A DNA stretch of 48,138 nucleotides from Halobacillus alkaliphilus (GCF_900113125.1 NZ_FOOG01000032.1:1-48138); one strand, 5' to 3'; positions 7,260 to 15,619 are shown, counted from the stretch's first letter. Numbers and translations: made by a program. The notes: generated from the sequence alone by a model not told the origin.

Positions 7260-8210
7260 TTAATCGAACCAGCCCTTACTCTTGAACCACATGAACATTC
7301 CTGTGGCCACACCAATCATAATGATCCAGACAACCAGATAGCCATATTGAGTTTCAAGTTCAGGCATATGTTGAAAATTCATTCCATAAACCCCAACAAT
7401 AAACGTCAGCGGCATAAAGATAACGGATATAACCGTCAGAATCTGCATCGTCCGATTGGTTTGATGAGAGTTTAAAGACAAATAACTATCCCGGATATCC
7501 TGTGTCATTTCACGGTTCGATGCTATAATATCCGCTACTTTTATTAAGTGGTCGTGGATATCAGCAAAGTATTCCCTGCGGTCATGCACTCCTTCTAAAT
7601 GATGAGTATTCAATACCCGGTATAATAAATCTCGCATTGGGTGCACAGTCTGCCTCAAGGTAAGCAGTTCACTTCTGCGGTCGAACAGTTCATCCAGCAG
7701 TTTTTCCATGGATAGGTTCTTCGTATTGGTTTCAATTTCATTAATATGATCTTCAATCTCGTACACGATCGGAAAGTAGTTGTCCACTACTTTATCAAGG
7801 ATTTGATAGAGTATGAAATACTCATCTACTTTGCTCATATCTTTGCTGCGCTTAAGCAGACGTTCAGCAATGTCGAGCGAAGGAGCAGGCTCCTTATGAA
7901 ACGTAACGATGGCACACTCACCTAAGAAAATGTCGATTTCCTCTCTTTCAAGCTCTTCGTGATTTACGGAATGAAGCACGAAAAAGGTGTGGTCATCATA
8001 ATAATCTAACTTGGGCCTCTGCAGCTCATGAAGACAGTCTTCAATAGCTAAAGGGTGGAAATGAAAATAACTATCCAGCAATTTAACTTCATCTTCTGTG
8101 GGTGCTTCAAAATCCACCCAGTACCAGTTCCAGTCCAAATCCGATAGCTGCTCCAACGTTAAATCCTTTTGAAGTCCTTTTGTATTCGAATAGGCCGTGA
8201 CATGAATCAT
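7260..8210 (-). CDS. corA: CorA-family Mg2+/divalent cation transporter
   Basis: Membrane channel for Mg2+ (and Co2+/Ni2+) uptake, working as a pentamer. The 316-residue protein has the long acidic N-terminal cytoplasmic domain with helices rich in Glu/Asp, two C-terminal membrane segments and the selectivity signature YGMN (GMN at 276-278) between them. The C-terminal KSKGWFD is typical of the basic sphincter end. Length is normal and the start has GAGGTGAG upstream. It is a single gene; no M-box riboswitch was recognised in the 120 bp upstream. Confidence 0.92.
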   Translation of the reverse strand: MIHVTAYSNTKGLQKDLTLEQLSDLDWNWYWVDFEAPTEDEVKLLDSYFHFHPLAIEDCLHELQRPKLDYYDDHTFFVLHSVNHEELEREEIDIFLGECAIVTFHKEPAPSLDIAERLLKRSKDMSKVDEYFILYQILDKVVDNYFPIVYEIEDHINEIETNTKNLSMEKLLDELFDRRSELLTLRQTVHPMRDLLYRVLNTHHLEGVHDRREYFADIHDHLIKVADIIASNREMTQDIRDSYLSLNSHQTNRTMQILTVISVIFMPLTFIVGVYGMNFQHMPELETQYGYLVVWIIMIGVATGMFMWFKSKGWFD

Positions 8211-8335
8211 ATACTCACCTCTTACTTATGTAACTTCTTCTACTCATACCCTGCTGAGAATAAGAGAAAACACTCAACCTGATTCTTCCATTATGATAGG
8301 ATAAGACTGAAGTACTCTTAAGGAGCTTAAATACT

Positions 8336-8917
8336 ATGAATAAATCTAAATTCAATACCCTTTTAAAAGGGGAAAAAGTGACCCTGCGTTCCATTCAAGA
8401 TGAAGACATCCCACTGCTTTGGGAGAAAATTTATGCAAATGAACAAGAGTGGAAGAAATGGGACGCCCCCTACTACCCTCTTGAACCGCATACGTTGGAA
8501 AGCTACCGCAGCCACGAGAACGCACGTAAAGAACGTTTAAGTTCTGAGGAGCCGGATTCAAGGCTGCTGATTGAGGTGAATGGTCAAATAATTGGAACAG
8601 TGACGTATTATTGGGAGCACAAACCCTCTTTATGGCTTGAGGTTGGCATCGGTATTTACAACCCAGACTACTGGAATGGAGGGTATGGTACTGAAGCCCT
8701 AAAGTTATGGATAGACCATCTTTTCCGGTCACTTCCTATTGCGCGTGCAGGATTAACCACCTGGTCCAAAAATGAACGAATGATGAAGGTGGGAGAGAAG
8801 TTAGGTTTAACATTAGAAGGTCGAATGAGAAAATGCCGCATTTACGAAGGTAAGTTTTACGATTCCATCCGCATGGGAGTGCTTCGCGAAGAATGGAATG
8901 AGATAAATCGTGACTAA
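8336..8917 (+). CDS. GNAT-family N-acetyltransferase (RimJ/RimL type)
   Basis: 193 residues with the GNAT acetyl-CoA-binding fold: N-terminal GEKVTLRSIQDEDIPLLW, the strand VNGQIIGTVTYYW, the pyrophosphate-binding region NPDYWNGGYGTEALKLW near residues 110-125, and ARAGLTTWSKNERMMKVGEKLG typical of the RimJ/RimL/SpeG-like branch. It would acetylate an amino group of a protein end, antibiotic or small amine; the substrate cannot be inferred. An AAGGAG site precedes the ATG. Its 3' end overlaps the next gene by 8 bp, indicating translational coupling. Confidence 0.85.
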   Translation: MNKSKFNTLLKGEKVTLRSIQDEDIPLLWEKIYANEQEWKKWDAPYYPLEPHTLESYRSHENARKERLSSEEPDSRLLIEVNGQIIGTVTYYWEHKPSLWLEVGIGIYNPDYWNGGYGTEALKLWIDHLFRSLPIARAGLTTWSKNERMMKVGEKLGLTLEGRMRKCRIYEGKFYDSIRMGVLREEWNEINRD

Positions 8918-9461
8918 ATTAAAGATTTACAAGGTAATGTCGATAACGCTTTTATTTCTCTCCATCATCTTAGCGTATATGTGGTACGATACCTCAAAAT
9001 CTCAGCCTATCGATTCTTTTGCTGTTCAGGCGTCTTCCTCCGCGGTCAAAGAGCTGCCGCGTAAGCTCGAAGACGTGAAGCAGAGATTTAATTTGTATCA
9101 TACGCGAGAATCAGGAGAGCAGAAAAATTTCCAGCTTGGCTCTCTGTTGTCGGATCAATTGATGAATTTACATGACCAAACCCGGTTGTTCAACACTGCT
9201 CAGAGAAGCAGTCTTCTAAACGGCCAATGGTTCAGGGAATATACTGAATCCCTTCGGACCTTAGACTTCATTATTACGGAGCACTCGGTTGGCCAAACAG
9301 AAAATGAGAACAGAAACGTTGAACAAGTGGATAAGGAACTAAGTAACCTTATTAGTGAGATTACAAAGATCACTTCTGCTGAGGATTTTTCAGTGGCAGA
9401 CGAAGATGTATTCCGTTCAGTAACCGGGGAAATACAGGAGTTTAACCAAAACTTCCAATAA
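8910..9461 (+). CDS. Membrane-anchored extracytoplasmic protein, unknown function
   Basis: Starts with GTG inside the end of the acetyltransferase gene (8-bp overlap). The 183 residues begin with a short basic stretch and one hydrophobic helix (VMSITLLFLSIILAYMWY), a signal anchor or uncleaved signal peptide, followed by a soluble, helix-rich, charged outer domain (about residues 30-183) without Cys and without a domain I recognise. The upstream GAATGGAATGAG serves as a weak ribosome binding site, consistent with coupling to the acetyltransferase. The arrangement suggests a joint role, but there is no direct evidence. Confidence 0.7.
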   Translation: MTKLKIYKVMSITLLFLSIILAYMWYDTSKSQPIDSFAVQASSSAVKELPRKLEDVKQRFNLYHTRESGEQKNFQLGSLLSDQLMNLHDQTRLFNTAQRSSLLNGQWFREYTESLRTLDFIITEHSVGQTENENRNVEQVDKELSNLISEITKITSAEDFSVADEDVFRSVTGEIQEFNQNFQ

Positions 9462-9503
9462 TCCATCAGCCCCTTCTCCTCCCTTGGCTCTCTAAATCAC
9501 CGC

Positions 9504-9863
9504 GTTGATTATTAAAGAAAAGCTCACGTTTATGGAAGACTTGGTTTCGAGATAGTTAGGTCCGTTACGTTAGATGGATAAGGGGTGGTGGAGAAATAAC
9601 TCGTCTTGTTCCATCACCCAGACACTCGAGACACAAGCCGTTATCAATGGATTGGAAAACCGTCATCCTTTTGATGGTCGGCTTATTCCACATTTCAACA
9701 CTTTCCTATGGCCCTAAACGACGTAGGGTCGATCGACGTTGCGGCGTGCAGGGTCGCGGAAAGCGAATCATCCTCCAGGACCTTAACTACAAACCAATAT
9801 CTCGAAACTGAGTCTCCCACAATCCGGCCCGATAGTTCAATAAATCTTTTATGGCGAATCAAC
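9504..9863 (+). repeat. Dispersed mosaic repeat, copy B (about 360 bp)
   Basis: Runs from GTTGATTA to GAATCAAC, with inner inverted arms near 9535-9552 (one arm carries changes: GACTTGGTTTCGAGATA) and near 9802-9820 (TATCTCGAAACTGAGTC). It carries the 55-nt hairpin module AAGCCG...CGGCTT (9632-9686) also seen in copies E and G. It lies between two convergent genes. Confidence 0.8.
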
Positions 9864-9880
9864 AGCAATTTTTATCAGAT

Positions 9881-9914
9881 AAAAAAAAGACCGCCGAGTT
9901 TAACTCGACGGCCC
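9881..9914 (-). terminator. Terminator of ppaC
   Basis: GCCGTCGAGTT/AACTCGGCGG-type stem followed by eight T residues on the minus strand. Confidence 0.9.
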
Positions 9915-9917
9915 CGG

Positions 9918-9948
9918 AACGATCCTTTTTACGCAAGGATCGTTTTTA
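9918..9948 (+). terminator. Opposing terminator between repeat B and ppaC
   Basis: Perfect AACGATCCTT/AAGGATCGTT stem followed by TTTTT on the plus strand. With the hairpin at 9881-9914 it makes a back-to-back pair that blocks convergent transcription. Confidence 0.8.
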
Positions 9949-9953
9949 TATTA

Positions 9954-10883
9954 TTACGCGAAATATTGGTTCAATGGCGGTACGATTTGTTTCTTACGGG
10001 AAACTACCCCTTCAAGTACAGCCTGGTTACCATCTAATGTCACATTAAATGCCTGCGCAACAGCTTCTTTATTTCCAACTGCTACCACTGTGGAATTATT
10101 CGTAAGGATATCTGTTACGACCAATAAGAACAAGTCTGATCCTTTATCGGCTACAGCTTTTTCCATAGACTGCTCAAGTTCTGCTTTGCGGGCAAGAACA
10201 TCATCTGTATCCACGGTATTTACTTGAGCGATTTCGACATTTTTATCTCCCATTGAGAATTCTTTTGCATCAAGGGAAATTACTTCTTCAGCAGAAAGAC
10301 CGCTGATATCTGCGCCGGCTTTCAACATTTCAAGTCCGTACTCTTCTGCATTCACGCCTGCAATAACAGCCAGTTCTTCAGCTGCTTGACGATCCTCTTC
10401 GGTACATGTCGGAGATTTAAACAATAAAGAATCAGAGATAATGGCAGATAGCATCAGCCCGGCCATTGGTTTAGAGATTTCTTTATTATTTTCTTTATAA
10501 AGTTTGTTTAAAATTGTAGCCGTGCAACCCACGGGTTCAGCACGATAGTAAAGTGGCCCTTCCGTTTCGAAGTTAGCAATACGGTGGTGATCAATAACCT
10601 CAAGAATTTTAACTTCTGCCAGATCCTCTACACTCTGCTGACGCTCGTTATGGTCAACCAATATAACTTGTTCCACTTCGTCGGATACTTTCTCAACCAG
10701 CCTTGGTGCTTTTACATCAAAATAGTCGAGAGCGTATTGAGTCTCCCCGCCGATCTCTCCTAAACGAACCGGCTCTGTATTAAAGCCTAGTGAATTTTTT
10801 AGTGCGGCATAAGCAATCGCTGAGCTAATCGTATCCGTGTCAGGATTTTTATGGCCAAAAATTAATGTTTTGTTCATTGTCAT
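9954..10883 (-). CDS. ppaC: Manganese-dependent inorganic pyrophosphatase PpaC
   Basis: Family II (DHH) pyrophosphatase; it hydrolyses PPi to drive biosynthesis, in the cytosol, as a Mn2+ dimer. The start at 10883 (AAGGAG 8 bases upstream) gives 309 residues, the usual length; a longer frame upstream to 11024 has no support. Motifs: FGHKNPDTD (residues 9-17, metal ligands), VDHNE, EVIDHH and the C-terminal substrate-binding SRKKQ. The C-terminal DHHA2 domain is complete. It stands alone with its own terminator. Confidence 0.96.
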   Translation of the reverse strand: MTMNKTLIFGHKNPDTDTISSAIAYAALKNSLGFNTEPVRLGEIGGETQYALDYFDVKAPRLVEKVSDEVEQVILVDHNERQQSVEDLAEVKILEVIDHHRIANFETEGPLYYRAEPVGCTATILNKLYKENNKEISKPMAGLMLSAIISDSLLFKSPTCTEEDRQAAEELAVIAGVNAEEYGLEMLKAGADISGLSAEEVISLDAKEFSMGDKNVEIAQVNTVDTDDVLARKAELEQSMEKAVADKGSDLFLLVVTDILTNNSTVVAVGNKEAVAQAFNVTLDGNQAVLEGVVSRKKQIVPPLNQYFA

Positions 10884-11024
10884 CTTCCTTTCTCCTTGTG
10901 CGTAGTTATGTACGTCTTTTACAGTGACGATTATAAGACAAAAATAGACGTGCGTCCATCTTATCGCTGTAATAAACGAAGAATCAACCACCGCACTTAC
11001 GGAAAATGAAGGGACCTTCTCCAT

Positions 11025-11426
11025 TCACTTCTTTTTTTGAATGCTTCTGACTAAAGCGTAGCCTGCCATAATCTGGATCACAGTTCCTGCTGAAGGATTT
11101 GTTAAGATAATTGCAGGTGTTATAGATGGAAAAGGGAGAAAATAGGGTACAAAAAGTATATAAAGCGCTGGCACTACTAATAATGCGATCAATAACGGGT
11201 TTACTCTAAATCTGCCTTCTTTCTTCCATTCTCTTATCATTTGTCCTGAGCCCATTAGAAAACCAACCGGGATATATGCGGTTTGGCTAAATAATAGATA
11301 AGAATAAAAACGTTCCATTTCATTAGCTTTCACTTGTAAAATTTGGAACAGATAAGAAGCTATCCATAGATAAATAAATATAATTGCTGCCTGTCCAAGT
11401 ATTACCCAAAAGGTACGCTTCACCAT
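11025..11426 (-). CDS. Conserved-looking membrane protein, unknown function
   Basis: 133 residues with about four membrane helices: near 6-28 (FWVILGQAAIIFIYLWI), 40-60, 75-95 and 105-125. A basic loop KKEGRFR follows helix 2 and the C-terminus is basic (RSIQKKK), consistent with cytoplasmic ends. No domain recognised. An AGAGGTGATG ribosome binding site precedes the start. It lies upstream of ppaC in the same direction with about 140 bp between the real coding parts, so it may be co-transcribed. Confidence 0.65.
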   Translation of the reverse strand: MVKRTFWVILGQAAIIFIYLWIASYLFQILQVKANEMERFYSYLLFSQTAYIPVGFLMGSGQMIREWKKEGRFRVNPLLIALLVVPALYILFVPYFLPFPSITPAIILTNPSAGTVIQIMAGYALVRSIQKKK

Positions 11427-11563
11427 TCATCACCTCTACTAGTAAGCATACGAGGGAGAGATTCAAATATTTCTAAAAATTTTTTAAATCCGTAAATCCT
11501 ATGGCATGCCTGAATTGAGAAGGTTTAAAGAGAAAGTCAAAGGGGTAAAAGTAAAAAAGATGT

Positions 11564-11593
11564 TTGAGAACTAATAACACTTTGTGTTAGAAT
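11564..11593 (+). promoter_or_regulatory. Sigma-A promoter of the glutamine synthetase gene
   Basis: TTGAGA (11564-11569), 18-bp spacer, TAGAAT (11588-11593), five of six matches at the -10. The nitrogen-control box overlaps the -10. Confidence 0.65.
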
Positions 11594-11601
11594 TCCTTAC
11601 A
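11585..11601 (+). promoter_or_regulatory. GlnR/TnrA box
   Basis: TGTTAGAATTCCTTACA exactly fits the TGTNA-N7-TNACA consensus of GlnR and TnrA sites. It covers the -10 element, as expected for repression. Confidence 0.75.
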
Positions 11602-11614
11602 TACACAAATTAAG

Positions 11615-11653
11615 TGAGGTTCTATTCCAATTTCATTGGATCGAAACTCCTCA
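11615..11653 (+). other. 5'-UTR hairpin before the glutamine synthetase gene
   Basis: TGAGG/CCTCA outer and TCCAAT/ATTGGA inner pairs form a stem-loop in the leader, about 25 bases before the start codon. There is no U-tract, so it is not a simple terminator; it may influence mRNA stability or translation. Confidence 0.5.
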
Positions 11654-11678
11654 TAATAAATTAAAGAGAGGGTAATGT

Positions 11679-12989
11679 ATGACTTACACGAAAGAAACGA
11701 TTAAGCAGGAAGTACAAGCACACAAAGTAGAATTCATCGTACTAGAATTTACAGATATGCTTGGGGAAACTAAAAACGTAGAACTCCCTATCGATGAACT
11801 AGATATGGTATTAAATGAAGAAGCTATGTTTGACAGTTCTTCCATTTCAGGTTTCTCTGACATCCAAGAAAGTGATATGTACCTTGTGCCAGACTTAGAT
11901 ACGTTCTTAGTTCTGCCTTCCCTGGTAGACGAAGACCAAAGCGCTCGCTTTATTTGCGATATCTATAAGCCGGATGGTACACCTTTCGAAGGAGACCCTC
12001 GTTACATTTTGAAACGCGCTATGCAAAAAGCTGAAGACATGGGCTATACCGTTAACGTAGGTCCAGAACCTGAGTTCTTCCTATTTAAACTTAATGAAGA
12101 CGGATATCCAGTTAGAAAGTTCAACGACCGCGCTGGTTATTTCGACTCTTCTCCTAAAGATAAAGGTGATAAAGTGCGTCGTGATATCGTACGCACACTT
12201 AAAAAATATGGTTTTGAAATGGAAGCTTCTCACCACGAAGTTGCCATGGGTCAGCACGAAATTAACTTCCGTTTTGACAATATGCTGAAAACGGCTGATA
12301 ATATCCAGACATTCAAAAACGTGGTAAAAGATATTGCAACGAACCATGACTATCACGCAACATTCATGCCTAAGCCGATCACTGGCGAGAATGGTTCCGG
12401 TATGCACTGCCACCTTTCCTTATTCCAAGACGGCGATAGTGCGTTCTTCGATGAAGATGCTGAAGATGGCGTTTCTAAGACCATGAAACAGTTCATTGCT
12501 GGAATTCTTCATCACGCAAGTGGAATTGCTGCCATCACCAATCCTAACGTTAACTCGTATAAGCGTCTAGTTCCTGGCTACGAAGCTCCCGTAAGCGTAG
12601 CTTGGTCTCACTCCAACCGAAGCTGTATGATGCGCGTACCGACTACGCGTGGGAAAGGAACTCGTTTTGAAGTGCGTAATCCAGACCCAACAGCGAACCC
12701 TTACTTGACGCTGGCTGTTCTTATTCAAGCTGGACTTGAAGGTATCCGCAATGAACTGGATGCAGGAGAAGCAGAAAGCCGTAACTTGTACGAAGTTGAT
12801 GACGACAGTGTACCAACCCTTCCTACAAACTTAAAAGAGGCAATTGAAGCTCTTAAGAAGGATGAAGTTCTTCTGGATGCTCTAGGCGAGCACACAGCGC
12901 AGGCTTATATCGATGATAAAGAAGAAGAATGGACTGACTATTCTCTTCAAGTCAGCCAGTGGGAAGTCGACAAGTATATGAACAAATAA
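11679..12989 (+). CDS. glnA: Glutamine synthetase, type I-alpha (second, GlnA2-like enzyme)
   Basis: ATP-dependent ligation of ammonium to glutamate, dodecameric and cytosolic. The 436 residues contain the GSI signatures: FDSSSI (49-56), GPEPEFFLF, SHHEVAMGQHEINF, the substrate loop NGSGMHCHLSLF, LVPGYEAPVSVAWS with the flap Glu, and RVPTTRGKGTRFEVRNPDP. It has no adenylylation-type insertion. It is not linked to glnR, unlike the usual glnRA operon. Asp61 stands where B. subtilis GlnA has Arg62, the residue needed for feedback inhibition by glutamine. Halobacillus halophilus is known to have a second, salt-responsive GlnA2; this stand-alone gene is a good candidate for that type. Promoter with GlnR/TnrA box upstream, terminator downstream. 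Confidence 0.95.
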   Translation: MTYTKETIKQEVQAHKVEFIVLEFTDMLGETKNVELPIDELDMVLNEEAMFDSSSISGFSDIQESDMYLVPDLDTFLVLPSLVDEDQSARFICDIYKPDGTPFEGDPRYILKRAMQKAEDMGYTVNVGPEPEFFLFKLNEDGYPVRKFNDRAGYFDSSPKDKGDKVRRDIVRTLKKYGFEMEASHHEVAMGQHEINFRFDNMLKTADNIQTFKNVVKDIATNHDYHATFMPKPITGENGSGMHCHLSLFQDGDSAFFDEDAEDGVSKTMKQFIAGILHHASGIAAITNPNVNSYKRLVPGYEAPVSVAWSHSNRSCMMRVPTTRGKGTRFEVRNPDPTANPYLTLAVLIQAGLEGIRNELDAGEAESRNLYEVDDDSVPTLPTNLKEAIEALKKDEVLLDALGEHTAQAYIDDKEEEWTDYSLQVSQWEVDKYMNK

Positions 12990-13027
12990 AAAGTAATACC
13001 CCCATCTTAAGATGGGGGTATTTTTTA
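12990..13027. terminator. Shared bidirectional terminator (glnA / rsgA)
   Basis: Perfect 26-base palindrome built on TACCCCCATCTT/AAGATGGGGGTA with T-tract on the plus strand and A-rich flank on the other. It sits between convergent glnA and rsgA and overlaps the rsgA stop. Confidence 0.92.
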
Positions 13028-14068
13028 TGAAGGGTAAATCTTTCCTTTATTAGGACCATGAAGCATCCGATTCGTTCGATGAGTGCCGTATTGATCTTTC
13101 AACTCTAAACGGTGTAATTCACGATTCAATTTATTAAAGCTGTTCAGCCGCTCGATCTCAAGCTCTCCCTCTACAATAGCTTGCTGAACCGCACATCCAG
13201 GTTCTTGCTCATGCTGGCAATCCCTGAATTTACATTGCTGGCTCCAGTTTTCAATGTCGGAAAAGGTACCCGCTGTTGTTTCCTGATCACCCCAAAGCTG
13301 TAACTCTCGCATACCGGGGGTATCAATAATAAAGGCCCCTTCCGGCAGTTCAAACAACTCCCTGTGCGTAGTTGTATGACGTCCGCGTTCATCGCTCTCA
13401 CGAACATTTTCCGTTGCCTGCACCTCTTTATGAAGCAGTCGATTAATTAAGGTGGATTTGCCTACTCCAGAAGAACCTATTAAGGATATGGTCTCTCCTT
13501 CGTTAACTTCTTTAAGCAGCGAATCTATTCCTTCTCCAGCCAAGCTGTCCACCGCATACACCGGAACCCCGGGAGCAACACGTTCTACCTGCCACAGCTT
13601 TTCAGAGACCGTGTCGCACAGATCACGTTTTGTGCAAACAATTACCGGTCGTGCACCACTCTCATATACCTGCTGGACGTATCGCTCAAGTCTCCTGACG
13701 TTAAATTCTTTTGTCAGAGCCGTAACGATAAATACAGCATCAATATTAGCAGCAATAATCTGCTCTTCGTTTCCCGCGCCTGCTTTTTTCCTCGATAGAA
13801 GCGTTCTTCTCTGCAGAACTCGATGAAGTAAAGCCTTAGAATCATTGTCATAAGGTTGAAAGATAACCCAGTCTCCTACCGCAGGATAGTTTCTATTCTC
13901 CGTTATTTCATTATGAAAACGTCCGGATAACTTACCCGTATAGACTTTGGATTCTGTTGTGATGCTGTAGATACCATGAGTGGATCGAACCACACGTCCA
14001 GCTTGTTCCTGTTCGTTCATCTGCTTACTAAAATGCTCATGAAAATCTTTTCTTTCGTTCCGTTTCAT
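13025..14068 (-). CDS. rsgA: Ribosome small-subunit GTPase RsgA (stand-alone copy)
   Basis: Circularly permuted GTPase that helps late 30S maturation. 347 residues: N-terminal OB-fold (about 25-95, SGRFHNE, YPAVGDWV), G4 TKRD (146-149), G1 P-loop GSSGVGKST (198-206), G3 DTPG (249-252), and a C-terminal zinc site C279, C284, H286, C292. It is about 50 residues longer than the canonical Bacillus RsgA, which normally sits in the prpC-prkC cluster, so this is probably a second paralogue. The start has AGGAGG at good distance. A hairpin and a 23-codon ORF lie immediately upstream (14087-14166). Confidence 0.9.
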   Translation of the reverse strand: MKRNERKDFHEHFSKQMNEQEQAGRVVRSTHGIYSITTESKVYTGKLSGRFHNEITENRNYPAVGDWVIFQPYDNDSKALLHRVLQRRTLLSRKKAGAGNEEQIIAANIDAVFIVTALTKEFNVRRLERYVQQVYESGARPVIVCTKRDLCDTVSEKLWQVERVAPGVPVYAVDSLAGEGIDSLLKEVNEGETISLIGSSGVGKSTLINRLLHKEVQATENVRESDERGRHTTTHRELFELPEGAFIIDTPGMRELQLWGDQETTAGTFSDIENWSQQCKFRDCQHEQEPGCAVQQAIVEGELEIERLNSFNKLNRELHRLELKDQYGTHRTNRMLHGPNKGKIYPS

Positions 14069-14086
14069 TAAATTCCTCCTGAGCGC

Positions 14087-14115
14087 GGAGGACGTCAGAA
14101 GTTGATGGGTCCTCC
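14087..14115 (-). other. Hairpin between tiny ORF and rsgA
   Basis: GGAGGAC/GTCCTCC inverted repeat with 15-base loop; it overlaps the end of the 23-codon ORF and lies 18 bases before the rsgA start. The arms themselves contain GGAGGA, so it could compete with or shield ribosome binding. Confidence 0.5.
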
Positions 14116-14166
14116 ACTGTATAATGTGATGGATACATAATTAAAATTCTTCATTGTGTTTGCCAT
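14095..14166 (-). CDS. Possible 23-codon leader ORF upstream of rsgA
   Basis: ATG at 14166 with TAGGAG about 10 bases upstream; it encodes MANTMKNFNYVSITLYSGGP and three more residues. The stop falls inside the hairpin at 14087-14115 just before the rsgA start. The layout resembles a translated leader, but the peptide has no recognised motif and the ORF could be fortuitous. Confidence 0.35.
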   Translation of the reverse strand: MANTMKNFNYVSITLYSGGPINF

Positions 14167-14272
14167 AAAACATCAACTCCTAACGTGTAATTACTTTATA
14201 GTATAGCAGAAAAAGCAATTGTTACTGATAACTTTTTTTGTAAAAGCAGAATCACTTTAAAAGTGCCGTACT

Positions 14273-14443
14273 TTAATCTTCTACTGTCCCATGCAGTATG
14301 GAGTAGTATTCCACTTTATCATTTGAAGTGGAAAAACCATGTTTCCCATTATCATAGGCGATCAGTACATAGCCTAACTCACTCTCAAGCTCCATGATGC
14401 TTCTTTTTTGTTGTTCCGTTAGTTCTGCTATTTGCCAATTCAT
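14273..14443 (-). CDS. Small conserved-looking protein (56 aa), unknown function
   Basis: Starts ATG at 14443 with AAGGATGTG upstream. The sequence begins MNWQIAELTEQQKRSIMELE, a helical charged stretch, then GYVLIAYDNGKHGFS and VEYYSILHGTVED. It looks like a small soluble alpha/beta protein. No family recognised. It sits between vanW-like and rsgA genes on the same strand with about 70 bp to vanW. Confidence 0.6.
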   Translation of the reverse strand: MNWQIAELTEQQKRSIMELESELGYVLIAYDNGKHGFSTSNDKVEYYSILHGTVED

Positions 14444-14511
14444 ATTTTCACATCCTTATCCGGAAAATTTTCACCATACTTAACGGCATTTTTTTTGCAA
14501 TGGAATGAGAT

Positions 14512-15435
14512 CTATTCCACTTTCCTTTGTTTTAATTCGGTTTCCTCTGGCAGTTTCTTTGAAGCACCAGGGATCTCTCTCGATTCGAAATTAATTACAT
14601 CTGAAGAATAAACCGAAACGCTCATCTGCCCTCCATACACGTTTGCGCGGAGCAGTAATGGCTGATTATATATGTTTTTAAAGGTGAAGTCCGGGCCGTA
14701 CCAGCTGACCGTTGCATCCCGGCCTTCAGGTACATAAGGCACCCGTTTACTATGGGAATAACGCTGTTCTATCTGCACCCCTGCATTGTCTACGGCATTA
14801 AAAATCGTTGAAGAAACCTGACAGATCCCTCCCCCAATCCCTTCCGAAACTTCACCTCTTACAATAACAGGGGCAGGTAAGTATCCCTTTTCCTTCGTTC
14901 GCTTTCCAACCACTTCATTAAAAGAAAATGTTTCCCCCGGAAAGACTACAGTACTGTCGATACTCTCAGCAGCCAGTCGAATATTGTGGGTTCTTTCTTT
15001 GTTATTGGAATTGAAATACGTATCATAATGACCGATTTTTTGAGCACGAAGGCTGGCAAGGACCTCACTGTCTACTTTCGGGTGAACGGTGTTCATTGGG
15101 ACTTCAATTTCATGTCCATTCTGACTGTACAAGGAATGATACATGTTCTTAGAAAAAGCTTGTTTATCGAGTTGATAACCTGTTTTTTCAGCTACGATTT
15201 CTCCAGACTCCCCTATTTTAGCGTTCACTGGTTCTTCTTTAACGAGCTTCTCTACCCGAACCATAATTTCGTACACTTTTGCATGGTCTATAAAAGGCTG
15301 AAGTGTAGCATCCATTAGAATGTCTGCCGGATGTATGGTAAGTATATCTTCCCCTTGATGCGTAATTACCAGTTCCTCATTTTGACTAAAGGGGGAAATA
15401 AGCAATAAGAAAATAAACATGTTCGCTAATTTCAT
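14512..15435 (-). CDS. VanW-family protein, secreted or membrane-anchored
   Basis: 307 residues with an N-terminal hydrophobic signal segment (MFIFLLLISPF, residues 6-16). The region 30-150 is a beta-rich spacer of the type seen before VanW domains. The VanW domain follows (FPGETFSFNEVVGKRTKEKG, EGIGGGICQVSSTIFNA, SHSKRVPYVPEGRDATV). VanW was first seen in vancomycin-resistance clusters, but its function is unsettled; a cell-envelope role is likely. GGGAGG precedes the start. No van regulatory genes are nearby, so this is not evidence of glycopeptide resistance. Confidence 0.85.
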   Translation of the reverse strand: MKLANMFIFLLLISPFSQNEELVITHQGEDILTIHPADILMDATLQPFIDHAKVYEIMVRVEKLVKEEPVNAKIGESGEIVAEKTGYQLDKQAFSKNMYHSLYSQNGHEIEVPMNTVHPKVDSEVLASLRAQKIGHYDTYFNSNNKERTHNIRLAAESIDSTVVFPGETFSFNEVVGKRTKEKGYLPAPVIVRGEVSEGIGGGICQVSSTIFNAVDNAGVQIEQRYSHSKRVPYVPEGRDATVSWYGPDFTFKNIYNQPLLLRANVYGGQMSVSVYSSDVINFESREIPGASKKLPEETELKQRKVE

Positions 15436-15554
15436 AAATGAAACCTCCCACCTCTAGTTTGAGTAGAGGATAGGATTTCATGTAGAAATTCTTTTGCTAG
15501 ATGTAAAATTCAATCGCTTATTCTGTTTATTTGAAGTGCCCTCATTTTTACAAC

Positions 15555-15593
15555 TAAAAAAAAGAACCATACTCTTATAAGTATAATTCTTTT
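15555..15593 (-). terminator. Terminator downstream of repeat C
   Basis: AAGAA..ATACT/AGTAT..TTCTT stem followed by T8 on the minus strand. It would end transcripts from the Gfo/Idh pair after they cross repeat C. Confidence 0.6.
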
Positions 15594-15619
15594 CCAATTA
15601 ATGCTTTTAAATTATAGTT

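Noticed and set aside
8211-8335. Mg2+-sensing riboswitch (M-box) before corA
   Set aside because: The leader is short and shows neither the conserved M-box cores nor a terminator hairpin.
14512-15435. Vancomycin-resistance gene cluster suggested by VanW
   Set aside because: VanW-domain proteins are widespread in Firmicutes and no vanHAX, vanRS or D-Ala ligase gene is present.
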